From: Pagrus major
Taxonomy: Eukaryota; Chordata; Actinopteri; Spariformes; Sparidae
DNA: 64,000 bases
Assembly (NCBI RefSeq): GCF_040436345.1
Contig: NC_133220.1
Span: forward strand, 2,522,556 to 2,586,555
Reading direction: 5' to 3'
Under the pieces are notes generated by a model, which ran no database searches, was not told the DNA's origin, and worked only from the letters and a program-made list of their open reading frames with translations. A program made the position numbers and the translations under genes. This document shows positions 11,601 through 32,734 of this stretch, one piece after another. Within the stretch, counting starts at the first letter, position 1. Each line of letters begins with the position of its first letter.

Positions 11601-14600
11601 GGCCTGCAGTGAGGACCTCTCCTGATCCACCAACACTGCATCACTGGCGCAGAAAGCGCAGCGGCGCCTCCACTTCCTCCGCAAACTCAAGCCAGCGAGA
11701 GCTCCTCCGTCCATCATGTGCACATTTTACCGGGGCACCATTGAGAGCATCCTGACGAGCTGTATCACTGTGTGGGGCGGGAGCTGCACTGACTGCAACA
11801 AAAAGCCCTGCAGCGCATAGTAAACACAGCTGGAAAGATCACTGGTGCCGCACTCCCTCCCTGCAAGACACATACACCACCCGCCTCACCCGCAAAGCGA
11901 CCGTGATGGTGAGCGACGCCAGCCGCCCCGCACAGTCTGTTCAGCCTCCTGCCCTCTGGGAGAAGATACCGGAGCCTCCGTGCTTCATCCACCAGACTCA
12001 CAACCAGCTTCATCCACCAGACTCACAACCAGCTTCATCCACCAGACTCACAACCAGCTTCATCCACCAGACTCACAACCAGCTTCATCCACCAGACTCA
12101 CAACCAGCTTCATCCACCAGACCCACAACCAGCTTCATCCACCAGACTCACAACCAGCTTCATCCACCAGACTCACAACCAGCTTCATCCACCAGACTCA
12201 CAACCAGCTTCATCCACCAGACTCACAAACAGCTTCATCCACCAGACCCACAACCAGCTTCATCCACCAGACTCACAAACAGCTTCATCCACCAGACTCA
12301 CAACCAGCTTCATCCACCAGACACACAACCAGCTTCATCCACCAGACTCACAACCAGCTTCATCCACCAGACTCACAACCAGCTTCATCCACCAGACTCA
12401 CAACCAGCTTCATCCACCAGACTCACAAACAGCTTCATCCACCAGACTCACAACCAGTTTCATCCACCAGACTCACAAACAGCTTCATCCACCAGACCCA
12501 CAACCAGCTTCATCCACCAGACTCACAAACAGCTTCATCCACCAGACTCACAAACAGCTTCATCCACCAGACTCACAACCAGTTTCATCCACCAGACTCA
12601 CAACCAGCTTCATCCACCAGACTCACAAACAGCTTCATCCACCAGACTCACAACCAGCTTCATCCACCAGACTCACAAACAGCTTCATCCACCAGACTCA
12701 CAACCAGCTTCATCAACCAGGCTGTCAGGAAGCTGAACTCTCTCCCACTCCCCCCAAAACACTCTGGCCTCTGAACCTTCAGACTGACTGTCTTTTGCAC
12801 TATTACAAATACATCACACAGAAACTTTTTGCTGATTACTGACTGCCTTCTTTTGCACTACATATCATACAGAAACTGGACATACTGTACATACAGGAAC
12901 ATAGTAGTTTTTTTTAATATATTTTATTGTCTATTTAATGTTAGTAAATGTCTTTATTTCTGTCGTGCACCTTATTCATACTTTAGTGTTAGGAAATGTC
13001 TTCATCTTGTTGTGCTTGTGCACTTTATTTCTCTCACCGTGGGATAGTGAGAGACGTCTTTTCGATTCCTCTGTATGTCTGCTACATGTGGAGAAATTGA
13101 CAATAAAACTTCAGTGTGTGTTTTGGTGAAATAATAATTCTTCAATTTAACAACATTTTTCTTTTGGAAGTTAAATGAGTGTCAGGATCAGGCTGCAGCA
13201 GCCATTTATAAATCTGTTACTGAGTTTGTGGGTGAAGATCAGACTGATCTCAACATCCTGAAGACGTGTATGAAAACTCATAAACCAGCAAGAATTAAAA
13301 TGATTGAAGTGTTAATACACTGCTTAGAATGATCTCACCATTAAGAGGCACATAGATCTCAGCACCAGTCTGATGGCCGATTTCCTCCTGAGTGACGACA
13401 CAGCGGAAGTTGTCCATCTTAGTCAAAGCAGCTTGGAGGACGATGTCGTAGCTGTCTCCTCTTTCTGTGACCTTCACATCTTTAACAGGGAGGATGTTTC
13501 CAGAACTGTCCTGCCACTCGACTTTAGGTTTTGGAGAAGCACCAAAAACTTCACACTGCAGCACCATCCCATCATCTGTTTTAATACTTGTGACAGATGG
13601 TTTTGAAGCTGCACCTGCGAAACAAAAGATGACATTAGATTTAATTACAGCATCAGAAATGTAATATTGGGATGTTTTTTGTTCATCACATCTCTGCTTG
13701 TTGATTAGAGCGAGTTTAAGATGAAAGAAAAACACAAGAAACCAAAAAGTAATAAAAAGCATGATGAGGCTCAGTTACAGCTCCAGCATTATTCAACAGA
13801 GGATCATATTTCAGACACATTTAACTTCTACAAAGAGTTTGTAACTATTTACAACTAAAACACTTTTTCTGACTCACATCATGACAGAAACACATCAACA
13901 GTGAAGACTTTACAGCAGCTCCTGAACTTTTACACATTTGTTGTGCTTAAAAAAAACATTAAAGGACGTCATGTGAGCTTTGTTGTCTATTTACATTAAA
14001 GTAATAAAGAAAATGTGTTATGAAATGTGAAACACAGGGTCATTAAAAGCTTGTCCCCTTCTGTTAACAGGGCTCGGGTGTGGCCACTTTAATAGGAACA
14101 CCTGTACAATCTAAAGCAGGGCTGAGCAACATATACAATATATACTGTTGTCATGATGTGAGACTATATATTGTCTTAGATATTTGATATTCTCACATGG
14201 TGATATGTCATAACTGTTGTCTTTTCCAACACAACTGTTCTGACTTTAACTTCACTTTTATGATGAATTAATGTTCAGTTTCTGTCGACACTGTCATCGA
14301 GGTGTTAGTTAAATAAAATCTTTATCACTGAGCTCGTAGTTAGTGACGTGTTGAACTGGACTGTATTATATTCAGAGGTGTTTCTAATATTCTGACCCGT
14401 CATGTTTGTAAACAGGGAGGACAAAAAAACAGAAACACCTCTCAGTGTGATGTAGTTCAGTACAACACCACCTTTAACTGTGACCTCAGTAATAAACACA
14501 CACTTTCATTTGCACATTTCAGACAAAGTCGACACAAACTGAACATTATAAAGTTCATAAAAACAGAATTAGTGGCAGAGCTGCTGTATTAAATTACAAT

Positions 14601-17600
14601 ATATACATAAACATATTTATACTGCTGTACATACTGTATATATGTGATCTATAGTGTGAACACTGTGTTCATATCAAACCTCCAGCTGTTTATTCTCTAC
14701 ATAACGTCTCACTGACGTTACTTTGCTCTGATACCTGCATTGTATATTTTGCCTTCTGGAAATTGGAATATTGAGCGTTTATAACTTTGAATGTGTTTTT
14801 GTCACTGAGATGATCAAAGCACAATATTTACAATTAACTCAACAGATGTGAGTGTGTTGAATGATACTGAGGCCTGTGGAGCTGATGACAGCCATTTTCT
14901 ATTAATGAGAGCTGGGGAGTGACGTCATCAGAATCAGGACTCACCTGGGATGTTTTCACCTGTTCTGTCTCTTAAGACTTGATCTGAAAGGAAAAACAAA
15001 CACATGTTAGATTGTTTTGAAACAGACAGGTAATACTGTGTAAAAGTCATGTTTCATCTACTATAGACGGCTGAAATTTCATTGCACAGAGACATAATCT
15101 GCAGCCTGTCTCTGATATCAGGCATGTTTGATACAGAGGTCATCTCTCCAGATGTGGCTGCAGCTCTGTGGGCTCGAGGCCCTGCCAGATGTGTATTCTG
15201 ACCACAACAAAAGTCCATCTGGGACTCTTGAACCAGTCGCAGCAGTAAATGAGCCGACATCTTTATCTGTTTAATGAAAGCACTCACCAACAACAAGCTC
15301 AATGTTGAATGTTTGTCTCTGAAGATGTGGAAAAATGCAGCTGTAGTTCCCGCTGTCGGCCATCTTTGTTTTTGTGATCTTTATGGAGGCGTCGCCGTTC
15401 ATCAGTTGATCTTGAAAATGTGAGACTCGATCTATGAACTGCTGATCTTCACTTCTGAAGATTCCTGAATCATAAAAGAAAACCTCCTGCCGACTTTCAT
15501 CTTTCCTCCAGTCAAAGGTCTTTCCTGTGATGTCCTCCTTGGTGCTGAGCGAACAGGGTAAAACAGCATCACTGTCTTGTTTCACGACCACTTTGACACC
15601 TGGAAGATAAAAACATGTGTTACTCAGTATGTTAACATGCAGAGTCACCTGGGGCCTGTTTCAGGAAGCAAGTTTAACAAACTCTGAGTCAAAACCTGAA
15701 CTCTAGGTTGACCAACTCTGAGCTGAGCTTTCAGAACAGATGTTAACAATGAGTTCAATCAACTCTGAGTCAAGGTTCCCCTGAGTGAAGCTCGTGCATG
15801 AGGATATAAAAAGCCCTCATCAGTGGAACGCAGATAACATGATCCACCATGGCAACAGGTGACGAAAGCCTCGATCCTCCTACTTCTCCCCAGTGGAGTT
15901 GGAAATATTAATGACTGCATGTGCAGAAAATGAGCATATTTTCAAAAGAAAAAGCAATACTGAGGCAGCAGCAAAAGAGCGACAGCTTGTGTGGCAGAAC
16001 ATTGCTGACCGAGTCAATGCGTGAGCATTAATTGGAGAAAAAAAAGAAATGTTTCGTCTTGAGTGTTCCACTCATTCAACATTTATATTCTATATGTGTG
16101 TTTGAGCGCACAGGTGCAACCCAACAGGCACAAAACGGACCTGGCAGCAACTAAAGATGAAATATAAAAATAAAGTCCAAACAGGTAAGGTATAATTTAA
16201 TTACAAGCAGTTGTGGTGTTGTTTAGCCTGCCCTCATTAAACAGCATTCAGTGGCTACATTCAACATGTGATAGCGATATTTAAGTAATTAGGGAAATCC
16301 CCTAAACAAAGAAAAAGCCAAATCTTCAGCCATCCCATCACTGCCAGTGTTTAATATTGTCTATATGAAAGCCACACCTGAATGCCTGTTGTACATGCAC
16401 GTCTCCAAATTTGTGTTTTCTGGATATGTTCAAATTTGACCTCCAGTATAGGCAACAGAAAAAAGGCTGAGGCAGGTGGCGTCCACCACCACCACCGCTC
16501 ACAGAGGCTGAAGAGATGCCCTCAGTCAGAACAGTGGGCGACCTGTTGCTGAGGGCGTCTCTGGGGGGAGCTCATCAGAGCCACGCCCCAGGACACAAGG
16601 GCCTACATGAGAGGTAAGTTATTCAAATGAATGGCATATTTACATTCATGCTTTTTCTACTGTTAGCTCAGTAATGGCCATCCATTCATCATAGACACAA
16701 CTTGGCACACTGATTTTTCAACAACAAAAGATGAACTGTACAACATTTGTACTTCCAGGAAATAAAGAAGACCTCATAAAATAAGAGGCATATTGTCTTT
16801 CTTTGACACTGGGGAGGTGATGGGTCAGTTAGAAATGGTTGAAGCATATCATGTCTCTAACAGCTCTTCCATCTCGTGCATCAGCAGGGGGGTTGGATTA
16901 TTGTCTGGATCATCAGACCGCTGATAATGATAAAACATCCAATCGGGGTCTGATAATCCCGATGGAGATTTCTGCGGAGTATTTGCGCTCCGACATCAAC
17001 TGGTTCCTCGAGAAACGGACACGCCGTGTCTGCCACTGCCTTCAGTCTGCAGGCTTCAACTGAAGAGCAGGGAAACTCAGGGTTAGTTGAAACAAACCTG
17101 CCAGCGAGCAGGTTTGTTTCACGGAGTATGTTGCCCAGGTAACTGACTCAGAGTTGAGCTGAACTGTCTTTGTGAAACCGAAAAACCAGAGTTTCCCTCA
17201 TCTCAGGGTTGACAAGGTCAGGGGTTTCACTAAACCTGCTTCTGAAACGGCCCCTGCTGATGACTTTTTGTGTGATTTGTGGTTGTTGCTTTGTTTTTGT
17301 CCACATTTCATAAAACCACTGAAACATATTGTTACAGTTGTTCACAGGTTGAAGTTAATAAAACAGCAGCAACACTTTACAATGAGGTACAAAAATATGA
17401 GTAGTTACTGAGGAGGGAGTGAGGAATGAATCAACCTGATAATTAATGAATCGTTAATGAATAATTCCTGATTAACTTGGATCCAAAGACTTTACAGCAG
17501 ATAATTTTAGAGAACAGGCTGAGATACTATATTCATTAATCATCAGGTGATGACTCGTTCATAATTATCTGTGAATCAACAGACTGAAGACTCTTAATGA

Positions 17601-18733
17601 GCTGCTGCTGATTACCTGAGAAGCTGAGTGGCACAAACTAGTAACAACTTATTAATTACTAATTACTTAATCATTAGTTAACTATTCAGATGATGATTGA
17701 TAATCAATGAGTCCACCTGGTAACTACTCTGTATTATGTTTTACTAAAGAGTAAACAAAAATAAAAATAAAGGACAGCACTCAGATTAAACTGTTTATTC
17801 TCTCCTCGCTCACTAAAGAGTAACTAATGATTAACTAATGATTAACTAATGATTAACTAATGATCTGACCTGGTAACTATTCAGTATCATGTTTCACACT
17901 GATTCATATATAACTCATGAATAAAGTGACTCTAACCCACAGATATTTATTTATGTATTAATGTATTTAATGTTTAATTGCTGAGGGACCAGTTTGTGTT
18001 AAACCTGCTGCACACTACAGCTTTTATAGCCGAAGCTAATCAGTAATGAACGTCACCATGAACTCATCATCAGCTGATGATTGATCGATAACGTGTCTCC
18101 CAGTCTGTCCTGTGGTAACTCATTATCTACTATATAGTTTATATGTAACTCATTAACGATCCAATAACTATCAAGTCCTTCCTGATGAAGATCTGCGCCA
18201 CGTCTCTGTTTTATTGAGGGAACTACTTTAGTTCAAAGTGAACTGAACTTTAAGAGTCAAAGTCCAACAATCACAACATCCTGAAGGTTTCATGTCTGCA
18301 CGAGCGTTTCTGTGAAACCTGTGCGTGTCTGCAGCAGGATGGAGACGACGCACACGCACACACGCACGCACGCACGCAGGCACACACACAGCAGTGATGA
18401 CGACATCATTACAGAGCATTTCGAGATTAAAACTCAGCATCATCCAGCTGTAATTCTCCTGTAATCGATCCAATCAATACTATCGATGTGTGCTGATGAT
18501 CAGGGTGCGTGTGTGACGTCACAGCGCGCTGAGCAGGTGTCTTGTACGCACTAAAGCAGGAAGCAGCTGATGAACATCCCGCATGTTTCCGCATTGTTCC
18601 GCTGCTCAGATGAAACAAAGTGAGAATTAAAGACTGTCAGTGAGTGATGATCAGTTTTCTTACCGTCTCCAGCAGCAGACGTTTCTCCAGAGCAGCTCAG
18701 CAGACAGAGACACACGAGAGGAAGAAGCTCCAT
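8638..18733 (-). CDS. Gene 1: B7/butyrophilin-like IgV-IgC transmembrane receptor
   Basis: A predicted type I membrane protein of about 287 residues, joined from exons 18733-18664, 15599-15288, 14983-14945, 13614-13339, 8994-8881 and 8690-8638 (all phase 1). Residues 1-16 are a signal peptide. The V domain has Cys39, Trp54 and Cys111 with the DSGNYSC motif, which includes an N-glycosylation sequon. The linker DQVLRDRTGENIP follows. The C domain has Cys161, Trp174 and Cys212. One transmembrane helix and a KKK-start tail follow. Signal-V-C-TM architecture with a DxGxYxC V domain is that of B7/BTN-type co-signalling ligands (CD276, VTCN1 and HHLA2-like), so a role in lymphocyte interaction is likely but inferred. 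The V domain lacks about five residues around the C'-D region found in genes 2-5, and its C domain resembles gene 5 more than its neighbours. The upstream in-frame ATG at 18799 is not used here because it would precede the hydrophobic signal with 22 polar residues. Confidence 0.85.
8881..8994 (-). CDS. Gene 1 exon 5: transmembrane segment
   Basis: 38 codons: GSSAGW stalk, about 24 hydrophobic residues with several glycines, then VSCKK. The acceptor is ctgtttcag, the donor GTAAGA. Confidence 0.85.
9005..9320. other. Highly conserved intronic block next to the transmembrane exon
   Basis: This intron stretch is repeated nearly base for base at about 21091, 33065 and 45513 although the neighbouring transmembrane exons differ strongly. 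An 80-codon plus-strand frame is open in all copies, but it carries no domain and is read as a by-product of high identity. Splicing enhancer function or gene conversion could explain the conservation. Confidence 0.5.
9331..9456. mobile_element. hAT-type MITE in intron of gene 1
   Basis: A fish MITE rich in 'acttttact', ending in 'gtacttcttccaccactg', the reverse of the common CAGTGGTGGAAGAAGTAC terminus. It is at the same place in all four units, so it predates the array. Confidence 0.6.
9460..11460. other. Gene 1 intron between transmembrane and C exons, non-LINE part
   Basis: No coding exon is supported. It holds a hAT-like MITE fragment rich in 'gtact' near 10870-10990 and a possible relic of the 3' edge of a C exon near 10318-10350 (gatgtcaccattaagaggca, like the real C-exon donor region at 13331). 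From about 11060 to 11295 it matches the introns of the other units. Confidence 0.4.
11465..13115 (+). mobile_element. Non-LTR retrotransposon (Rex1/CR1-like LINE) 3' end
   Basis: The plus strand encodes, over several frames, the C-terminal reverse transcriptase region seen in fish LINEs: QRRLHFLRKLKPARAPPS-like, CTFYRGTIESILTSCITVWG, ALQRIVNTAGKITGA, then LLPSGRRYRSLRA, TRLTTSFINQAVRKLN and a 3' tail ending 'ttgacaataaaact'. Frames are broken. It sits in the gene 1 intron, antisense to the gene. Its SFINQ motif region has expanded into a minisatellite. Confidence 0.8.
11983..12722 (+). repeat. 25-bp minisatellite inside the LINE frame, about 29 units
   Basis: The unit is cttcatccaccagactcac plus aaccag or aaacag. 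It arose from the LINE sequence coding for TRLTTSFI. As 25 is not a multiple of three, the reading frame cycles every 75 bases and two frames stay open (peptides of QLHPPDSQPASSTRLTTSFI type). Variant units (accag/aacag, actca/accca/acaca) are interspersed, indicating unequal exchange. Confidence 0.95.
13339..13614 (-). CDS. Gene 1 exon 4: IgC domain
   Basis: 92 codons with VLQCEVFG, KVEWQDSSGN and FRCVVTQ, the canonical two cysteines and tryptophan. The wording AASKPS and PKPKVEWQDS matches the plus-strand gene 5 more than genes 2-4, which read VEWKDS. Confidence 0.9.
14945..14983 (-). CDS. Gene 1 exon 3: linker
   Basis: Thirteen codons encoding DQVLRDRTGENIP between the V and C domains, with a cctttcag acceptor and GTGAG donor. 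It is symmetrical, so skipping keeps the frame. It contains the TTAA that is the insertion site in genes 2 and 4. Confidence 0.8.
15288..15599 (-). CDS. Gene 1 exon 2: IgV domain
   Basis: 104 codons between cttccag and GTGAGTG. Carries VLPCSL, FDWRKD and MADSGNYSC, the B-strand Cys, C-strand Trp and F-strand Cys of a V-set fold, ending in the G strand FNIELVV. It is shorter than in paralogs (104 versus 109-110 codons). Confidence 0.9.
15651..17254 (+). mobile_element. PIF/Harbinger transposon with Myb-like protein remnant
   Basis: The ends are inverted: GGGGCCTGTTTCAGGAAGCA at the left and TGCTTCTGAAACGGCCCC at the right. Inside, the plus strand encodes YFSPVELEILMTACAENEHI and AAAKERQLVWQNIADRVNA, then after a GTGAGC donor and acag acceptor CNPTGTKRTWQQLKMKYKN, then PPPPPLTEAEEM: the intron-containing Myb/SANT-like partner protein of fish Harbinger elements. 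The start region is frameshifted and no DDE transposase was found, so it is non-autonomous or decayed. Only unit 1 has it, in intron 1 of gene 1. Confidence 0.8.
17255..18663. other. Gene 1 intron 1, remaining part
   Basis: AT-rich sequence with short 'gattaactaat' direct repeats at about 17820-17860 and a CA/CGCA microsatellite at about 18341-18393. No exon is recognised. The part from about 17,850 recurs in the other three units. Confidence 0.5.
18664..18733 (-). CDS. Gene 1 exon 1: signal peptide
   Basis: Encodes MELLPLVCLCLLSCSG followed by ETSAAGD, a short hydrophobic core with a small-residue cleavage region. The donor is GTAAGA. Nearly identical in all four minus-strand genes. Confidence 0.85.
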
Positions 18734-18859
18734 AGTTGTGATGTCCTCTGAGGACTTCACCACACTGATGGTGTCTCTATATGACGGAGCTTCACACACT
18801 CCTCAACACCCTGACTGGTTCATCACAACCTGTTTCTGCTCCTCAGCCTGCAGCTAAGG

Positions 18860-18869
18860 CACTTCCGGT
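18860..18869 (-). promoter_or_regulatory. ETS-type site upstream of gene 1
   Basis: ACCGGAAGTG on the minus strand, about 130 bases before the ATG. It matches the ETS-family consensus and is conserved in all four genes. Core promoter placement near here is inference. Confidence 0.5.
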
Positions 18870-19109
18870 ACTAATATTTCAGAATAAAAGCGCCATCACC
18901 AGGCCTGCAGCTGCCATCGCATTTTGTCTGGGTGTTGGCCACTGAGAGGAGGGAAGTAACGAAGTACAAATACTTTGCTACTGTACTTGAGAAGATTTTT
19001 CAGGTATCTGTACTTCACTGTTGTCTCTTTGGTTTTATTTCTTTGATCACAGTTTGAACACAGAAACATCAGAAACAGTCACAACACACAGTTTTGACAT
19101 TTTTCATGT

Positions 19110-19115
19110 TTTATT
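19110..19115 (-). terminator. Gene 2 polyadenylation signal
   Basis: Minus-strand AATAAA in the block conserved in all units, about 1.6 kb after the stop. Confidence 0.55.
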
Positions 19116-19512
19116 CAATCGTTTGTATAGAAATGATGAAGCGCTGCCTGAAGTGACATGAAACACTACAAGTGCATCATCAGTGAACAACAGAAACATA
19201 CATGAACTCTGATAAATAATAAAAACAGCTGCCAGAATAAGACACAACAGTTCAACAGCTGCACAAACTGAACATTAAACCTTCATGAAGGAGGATTTAC
19301 TGCACGACTGTTGTATCAGACTGCATCAGCTTCAGCTCGCTGTACCTAATAAACTGGACACTGAGTGTTGAGTTCAGTGTGTAACTGGACCTGACAGACT
19401 CTGGATCAGAACCTTAACAAATACAAAGAAGCAGGACAGACTCGTCCATACAGAAGATCATTTCTGACAGGTGAAGACAATAAATAATGAAAACCAAGAG
19501 TTCATAAAAATG

Positions 19513-19724
19513 AAATATTCCCATGGAAAATCATGATTATGAGATTAAAATTTTAGTGTTTTATCTCATAATTATGATGTTTCCTCATAATTTAGACTTT
19601 AATTGCGCAATTACCACAATAATATATGATCTCATAATTTCAAATTTTCTCTCTCATATTTTAATTATTTTTTCATAATTTTGATGTTTTTATCTCATAA
19701 TTATGATTTAACATGGGAATATTT
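19513..19724. mobile_element. AT-rich MITE in gene 2 3' UTR
   Basis: Inverted ends AAATATTCCCATG and CATGGGAATATTT bracket an interior made of repeated 'ctcataattatga' words. The same element is at about 43805-44031 in unit 4 and absent from units 1 and 3. Confidence 0.7.
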
Positions 19725-19927
19725 TTTCTGGCCTTCCATAAGTCCCAAGTAATGACAAGAACACAAATATAAAATATAAAAGTCACATTATATTTACTTG
19801 CAGCTACAAAGTGTTCACACTGACTGACAGTGTTAACAGCAGCTTTAGTTCAGTGAAGTCTGATGGTTTTAAAGCACATGTGGAGCTCAGTCAGGAGCTT
19901 TAAGCGCTACAAGCAGTCTGATAATAT

Positions 19928-20160
19928 TTGGTGAATAGACGGCATTTATACAGCACTGCTGCCCTCATTCATCCATTCACTCACTCACTCACTCACTCAC
20001 TCACTCACTCACTCACTCACTCACTCACTCACTCACCGATGGCAGTGAGCTACCATACAAGGTGCTGGTCTGACCATCGGGAGCAGTTTGGGCTTCAGCC
20101 TGTTGCTCGAGGACACTTGGACATGTGGACGGGAGGAGCCGGGGATCGAACCAGCGACGT
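19928..20160 (-). mobile_element. SINE with (ACTC)n in gene 2 3' UTR
   Basis: Same SINE as in unit 1, with a longer tetranucleotide array (about 19978-20036) and part of the tRNA-like head (ggggatcgaacc, an antisense B box). The head is interrupted after 'gaaccagcgacg'. Confidence 0.7.
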
Positions 20161-20714
20161 GTGACGGCACTTTTTTGGTCCGAGCCCCTCGGCTCTGAAC
20201 ACGTATATAAAACTTGGACGGTCTTGTTCTGGTTTCATTAAGTCCCTAATGACAGGATTCTGGGTCCTACACTTGACCTGGACACTATTTGTGACTGAGT
20301 GCTGTGAGATAAAGTCGAGGACTGTATATGTGTATATTTTGTATATTAATTGTGAGTCAGCTCTGTAGATCATCGAGCAGACATGCTGTTATAATACTCT
20401 CCTCAATACTTCTGATAAGGTTCAGATTGTGAGGTCAGAGTATAAAAACAGTTGGTTTAGTTCAGGGACAGATTGAAGTCGTGTTAATGAGAAACATGCA
20501 CATCGACAAACAGCCTTAATTTTTTTTTTATCTTGCTTCCATCTCAACTATCTGCGTCAACACAACCTCAACCTGAAATTAATTTTAACTTAAAAACCAA
20601 GTTTTAGTCCTCAAACTGCCTGAAATATGAGAAGACCAGACAAAATGTCCTCACCATCATCCAGCATGGTGGAAACACACACAGCAGAAAACTTCACAGC
20701 ACATGTAGAGCTGG

Positions 20715-30667
<9,953 letters not shown>

Positions 30668-30793
30668 AGTTGTGATGTCCTCTGAGGACTTCACCACACT
30701 GATGGTGTCTCTATATGACGGAGCTTCACACACTCCTCAACACCCTGACTGGTTCATCACAACCTGTTTCTGCTCCTCAGCCTGAAGCTGCGG

Positions 30794-30803
30794 CACTTCC
30801 GGT
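30794..30803 (-). promoter_or_regulatory. ETS-type site upstream of gene 2
   Basis: ACCGGAAGTG on the minus strand at the same distance from the ATG as in gene 1. Confidence 0.5.
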
Positions 30804-31362
30804 ACTAATATTTCAGAATAAAAGCGCCATCACCAGGCCTGCAGCTGCCATCGCATTTTGTCTGGGTGTTGGCCACTGAGAGGAGGGAAGTAACGAAGTA
30901 CAAATACTTCGTTACTGTACTTGAGTAGATTTTTCAGATGTATGTACTTCACTAAGGTATTTATTGTTCTGACAATTTTTTACTTTGACTCCATTAATAA
31001 CAAATATCTGCAGGTGAATTTTGGTAATCTGGGACATTATTTGAGCTTCAGCCGTCAGCAGGTCTGGATCATGTTGTCTCCTCACAGACTCAGGCCTCGT
31101 TACACAGACATGAGGATTTCTTTACATTCAGCTGTAATCTCCATTCATGAAGCTGTCAGTGAGGTAAACTGTCTCTAGAAACCTTGTTTTAAAGAGGATT
31201 TATCTGCTCTGTTGTCTCTTTGGTGTCCTGACAGCTGCTGTAAAACACAGATCATCTCAGAATCACACCCATAAATTAAAATCACTTTTATTTCTTTGAT
31301 CACAGTTTGAACACAGAAACATCAGAAACAGTCACAACACACAGTTTTGACATTTTTCATGT

Positions 31363-31368
31363 TTTATT
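31363..31368 (-). terminator. Gene 3 polyadenylation signal
   Basis: Minus-strand AATAAA within the conserved end block. Confidence 0.55.
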
Positions 31369-31699
31369 CAAACGTTTGTACAGAAATGATGAAGCGCTGC
31401 CTGAAGTGACATGAAACACTACAAGTGCATCAACAGTGAACAACAGAAACATCAGTGTGTAACTGGACCTGACAGACTGCCTGAGCACCTGGAAACATAA
31501 TAAAGAACCAATACAGGCTCGGCCCAAATAATGGCAACAAATATAAAAGTCACATTATATTTACTTGCAGCTACAAAGTGTTCACACTGACTGACAGTGT
31601 TAACAGCAGCTTTAGTTCAGTGAAAAGTCTGATGGTTTTAAAGCACATGTGGAGCTCAGTCAGGAGCTTTAAGCGCTACAAGCAGTCTGATAATATTTG

Positions 31700-31945
31700 G
31701 TGAATAGACGCATTTATACAGCACTGCTGCCCTCATTCATCCATTCATCCATTCACTCACTCACTCACTCACTCACTCACTCACTCACCGATGGCAGTGA
31801 GCTACCATACAAGGTGCTGGTCTGACCATCGGGAGCAGTTTGGGCTTCAGCCTGTTGCTCGAGGACACTTGGACATGTGGACGGGAGGAGCCGGGGATCG
31901 AACCACCGACCCTGTGATTAACTGACCAGCTGCTGGAGACGCATC
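31700..31945 (-). mobile_element. SINE with intact tRNA-like B box in gene 3 3' UTR
   Basis: On the minus strand the head reads 'gggtcggtggttcgatcccc', containing the RNA polymerase III B box GGTTCGATCC, followed by the body and a GTGA array. The best-preserved head along with unit 4. Confidence 0.75.
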
Positions 31946-32645
31946 AGATAATCAGAGTATAAAAATAAAAGAATAAAAGCAACATAGAACAGAGTGAAAG
32001 AGCTCGTCTTTGTCCTCAACAACGACCTCGTCAACGACTACGTTCATACAATCTTTCCTGGAAGTTGCTCTCTGTCGTACACGAGAAGTGAAAGAAGATT
32101 TAAAATACAGTTTGAGAGAGAAGTTCAAACCCTGCAGACTTCCTGTTTTGGCCAATCACTGCTTAAAGTGGATGTGAATGTTGGTTTGTCGGTTTCAGGA
32201 AGTGAGTCGGACTGATGCCTTTTTACTTTGACAGGATTCTGGGTCCTACACTTGACTTGGACACTTTTTGTGACTCAGTGCTGTGAGATAAAGGAGAGGA
32301 CTGTATATGTGTATATTTTGTATATTAACTGTGAGTTATCTCTGTAGTTGAGGGAGCAGACATGCTGTGATCTTACTGACCTGGATGAGGTTCAGGATAT
32401 GAGGACGGTTCAGGGAGAGATTGTTGCCGTGGTAATGGGACATAGTGATGAAAGCAGAATGAGCTACATGCACATCGTCACCCAAACAACCTTCCTTGCT
32501 GCCATCACAACTATCTGCTTTAACGCAACCCCGATCCTAACCTGAACCTCAGATTCATTTAAATGTTTAAACCAGGTTTTACTTCTCCAACTGAAATAAG
32601 TGACCAGACAAAATGTCCTCGCCGTCATCCAGCATGGTCTCAGAC

Positions 32646-32734
32646 TCAAAGGTGTTCTGACTGGTTTTTATCAATTAGGGTTCCCTGTGCAGCGTCTCTT
32701 TGTCCGTTGGTTGTGACTGGTGTTGAACCTGGAT
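32646..32734 (-). CDS. Gene 3 last exon: cytoplasmic tail
   Basis: After tttcctgcag it reads DPGSTPVTTNGQRDAAQGTL then IDKNQSEHL and TGA. It has no tyrosine and no similarity to the tails of genes 1 and 2. Confidence 0.75.

Larger units (their letters stand above)
7740..18960 (-). repeat. Tandem unit 1 of the receptor array
   Basis: First of four direct repeats of about 10-12 kb, each holding one complete minus-strand receptor gene, promoter to polyA signal. It differs from the others by a Harbinger transposon upstream of the V exon, a LINE with expanded minisatellite between the C and transmembrane exons, and the lack of the TTAA insert. Confidence 0.85.

Noticed and set aside
11845..12774. 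309- and 277-codon frames as a repeat-protein gene
   Set aside because: They are the 25-bp minisatellite read in two frames within a dead LINE.
15054..15302. 82-codon frame after the V exon, repeated in each unit
   Set aside because: It begins in intron sequence right after the donor and owes its recurrence to the duplication.
16839..17063. 74-codon frame inside the Harbinger element as a separate gene
   Set aside because: Lies within the transposon, without a recognised domain or splice support.
18734..18799. Upstream in-frame ATG (MCEAPSYRD) as the start of gene 1
   Set aside because: It would place about 22 polar residues before the hydrophobic signal core. The inner ATG gives a normal signal peptide.
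31900..31945. A tRNA gene on the minus strand
   Set aside because: Only the B-box part of a SINE head is present; no cloverleaf with anticodon could be built.
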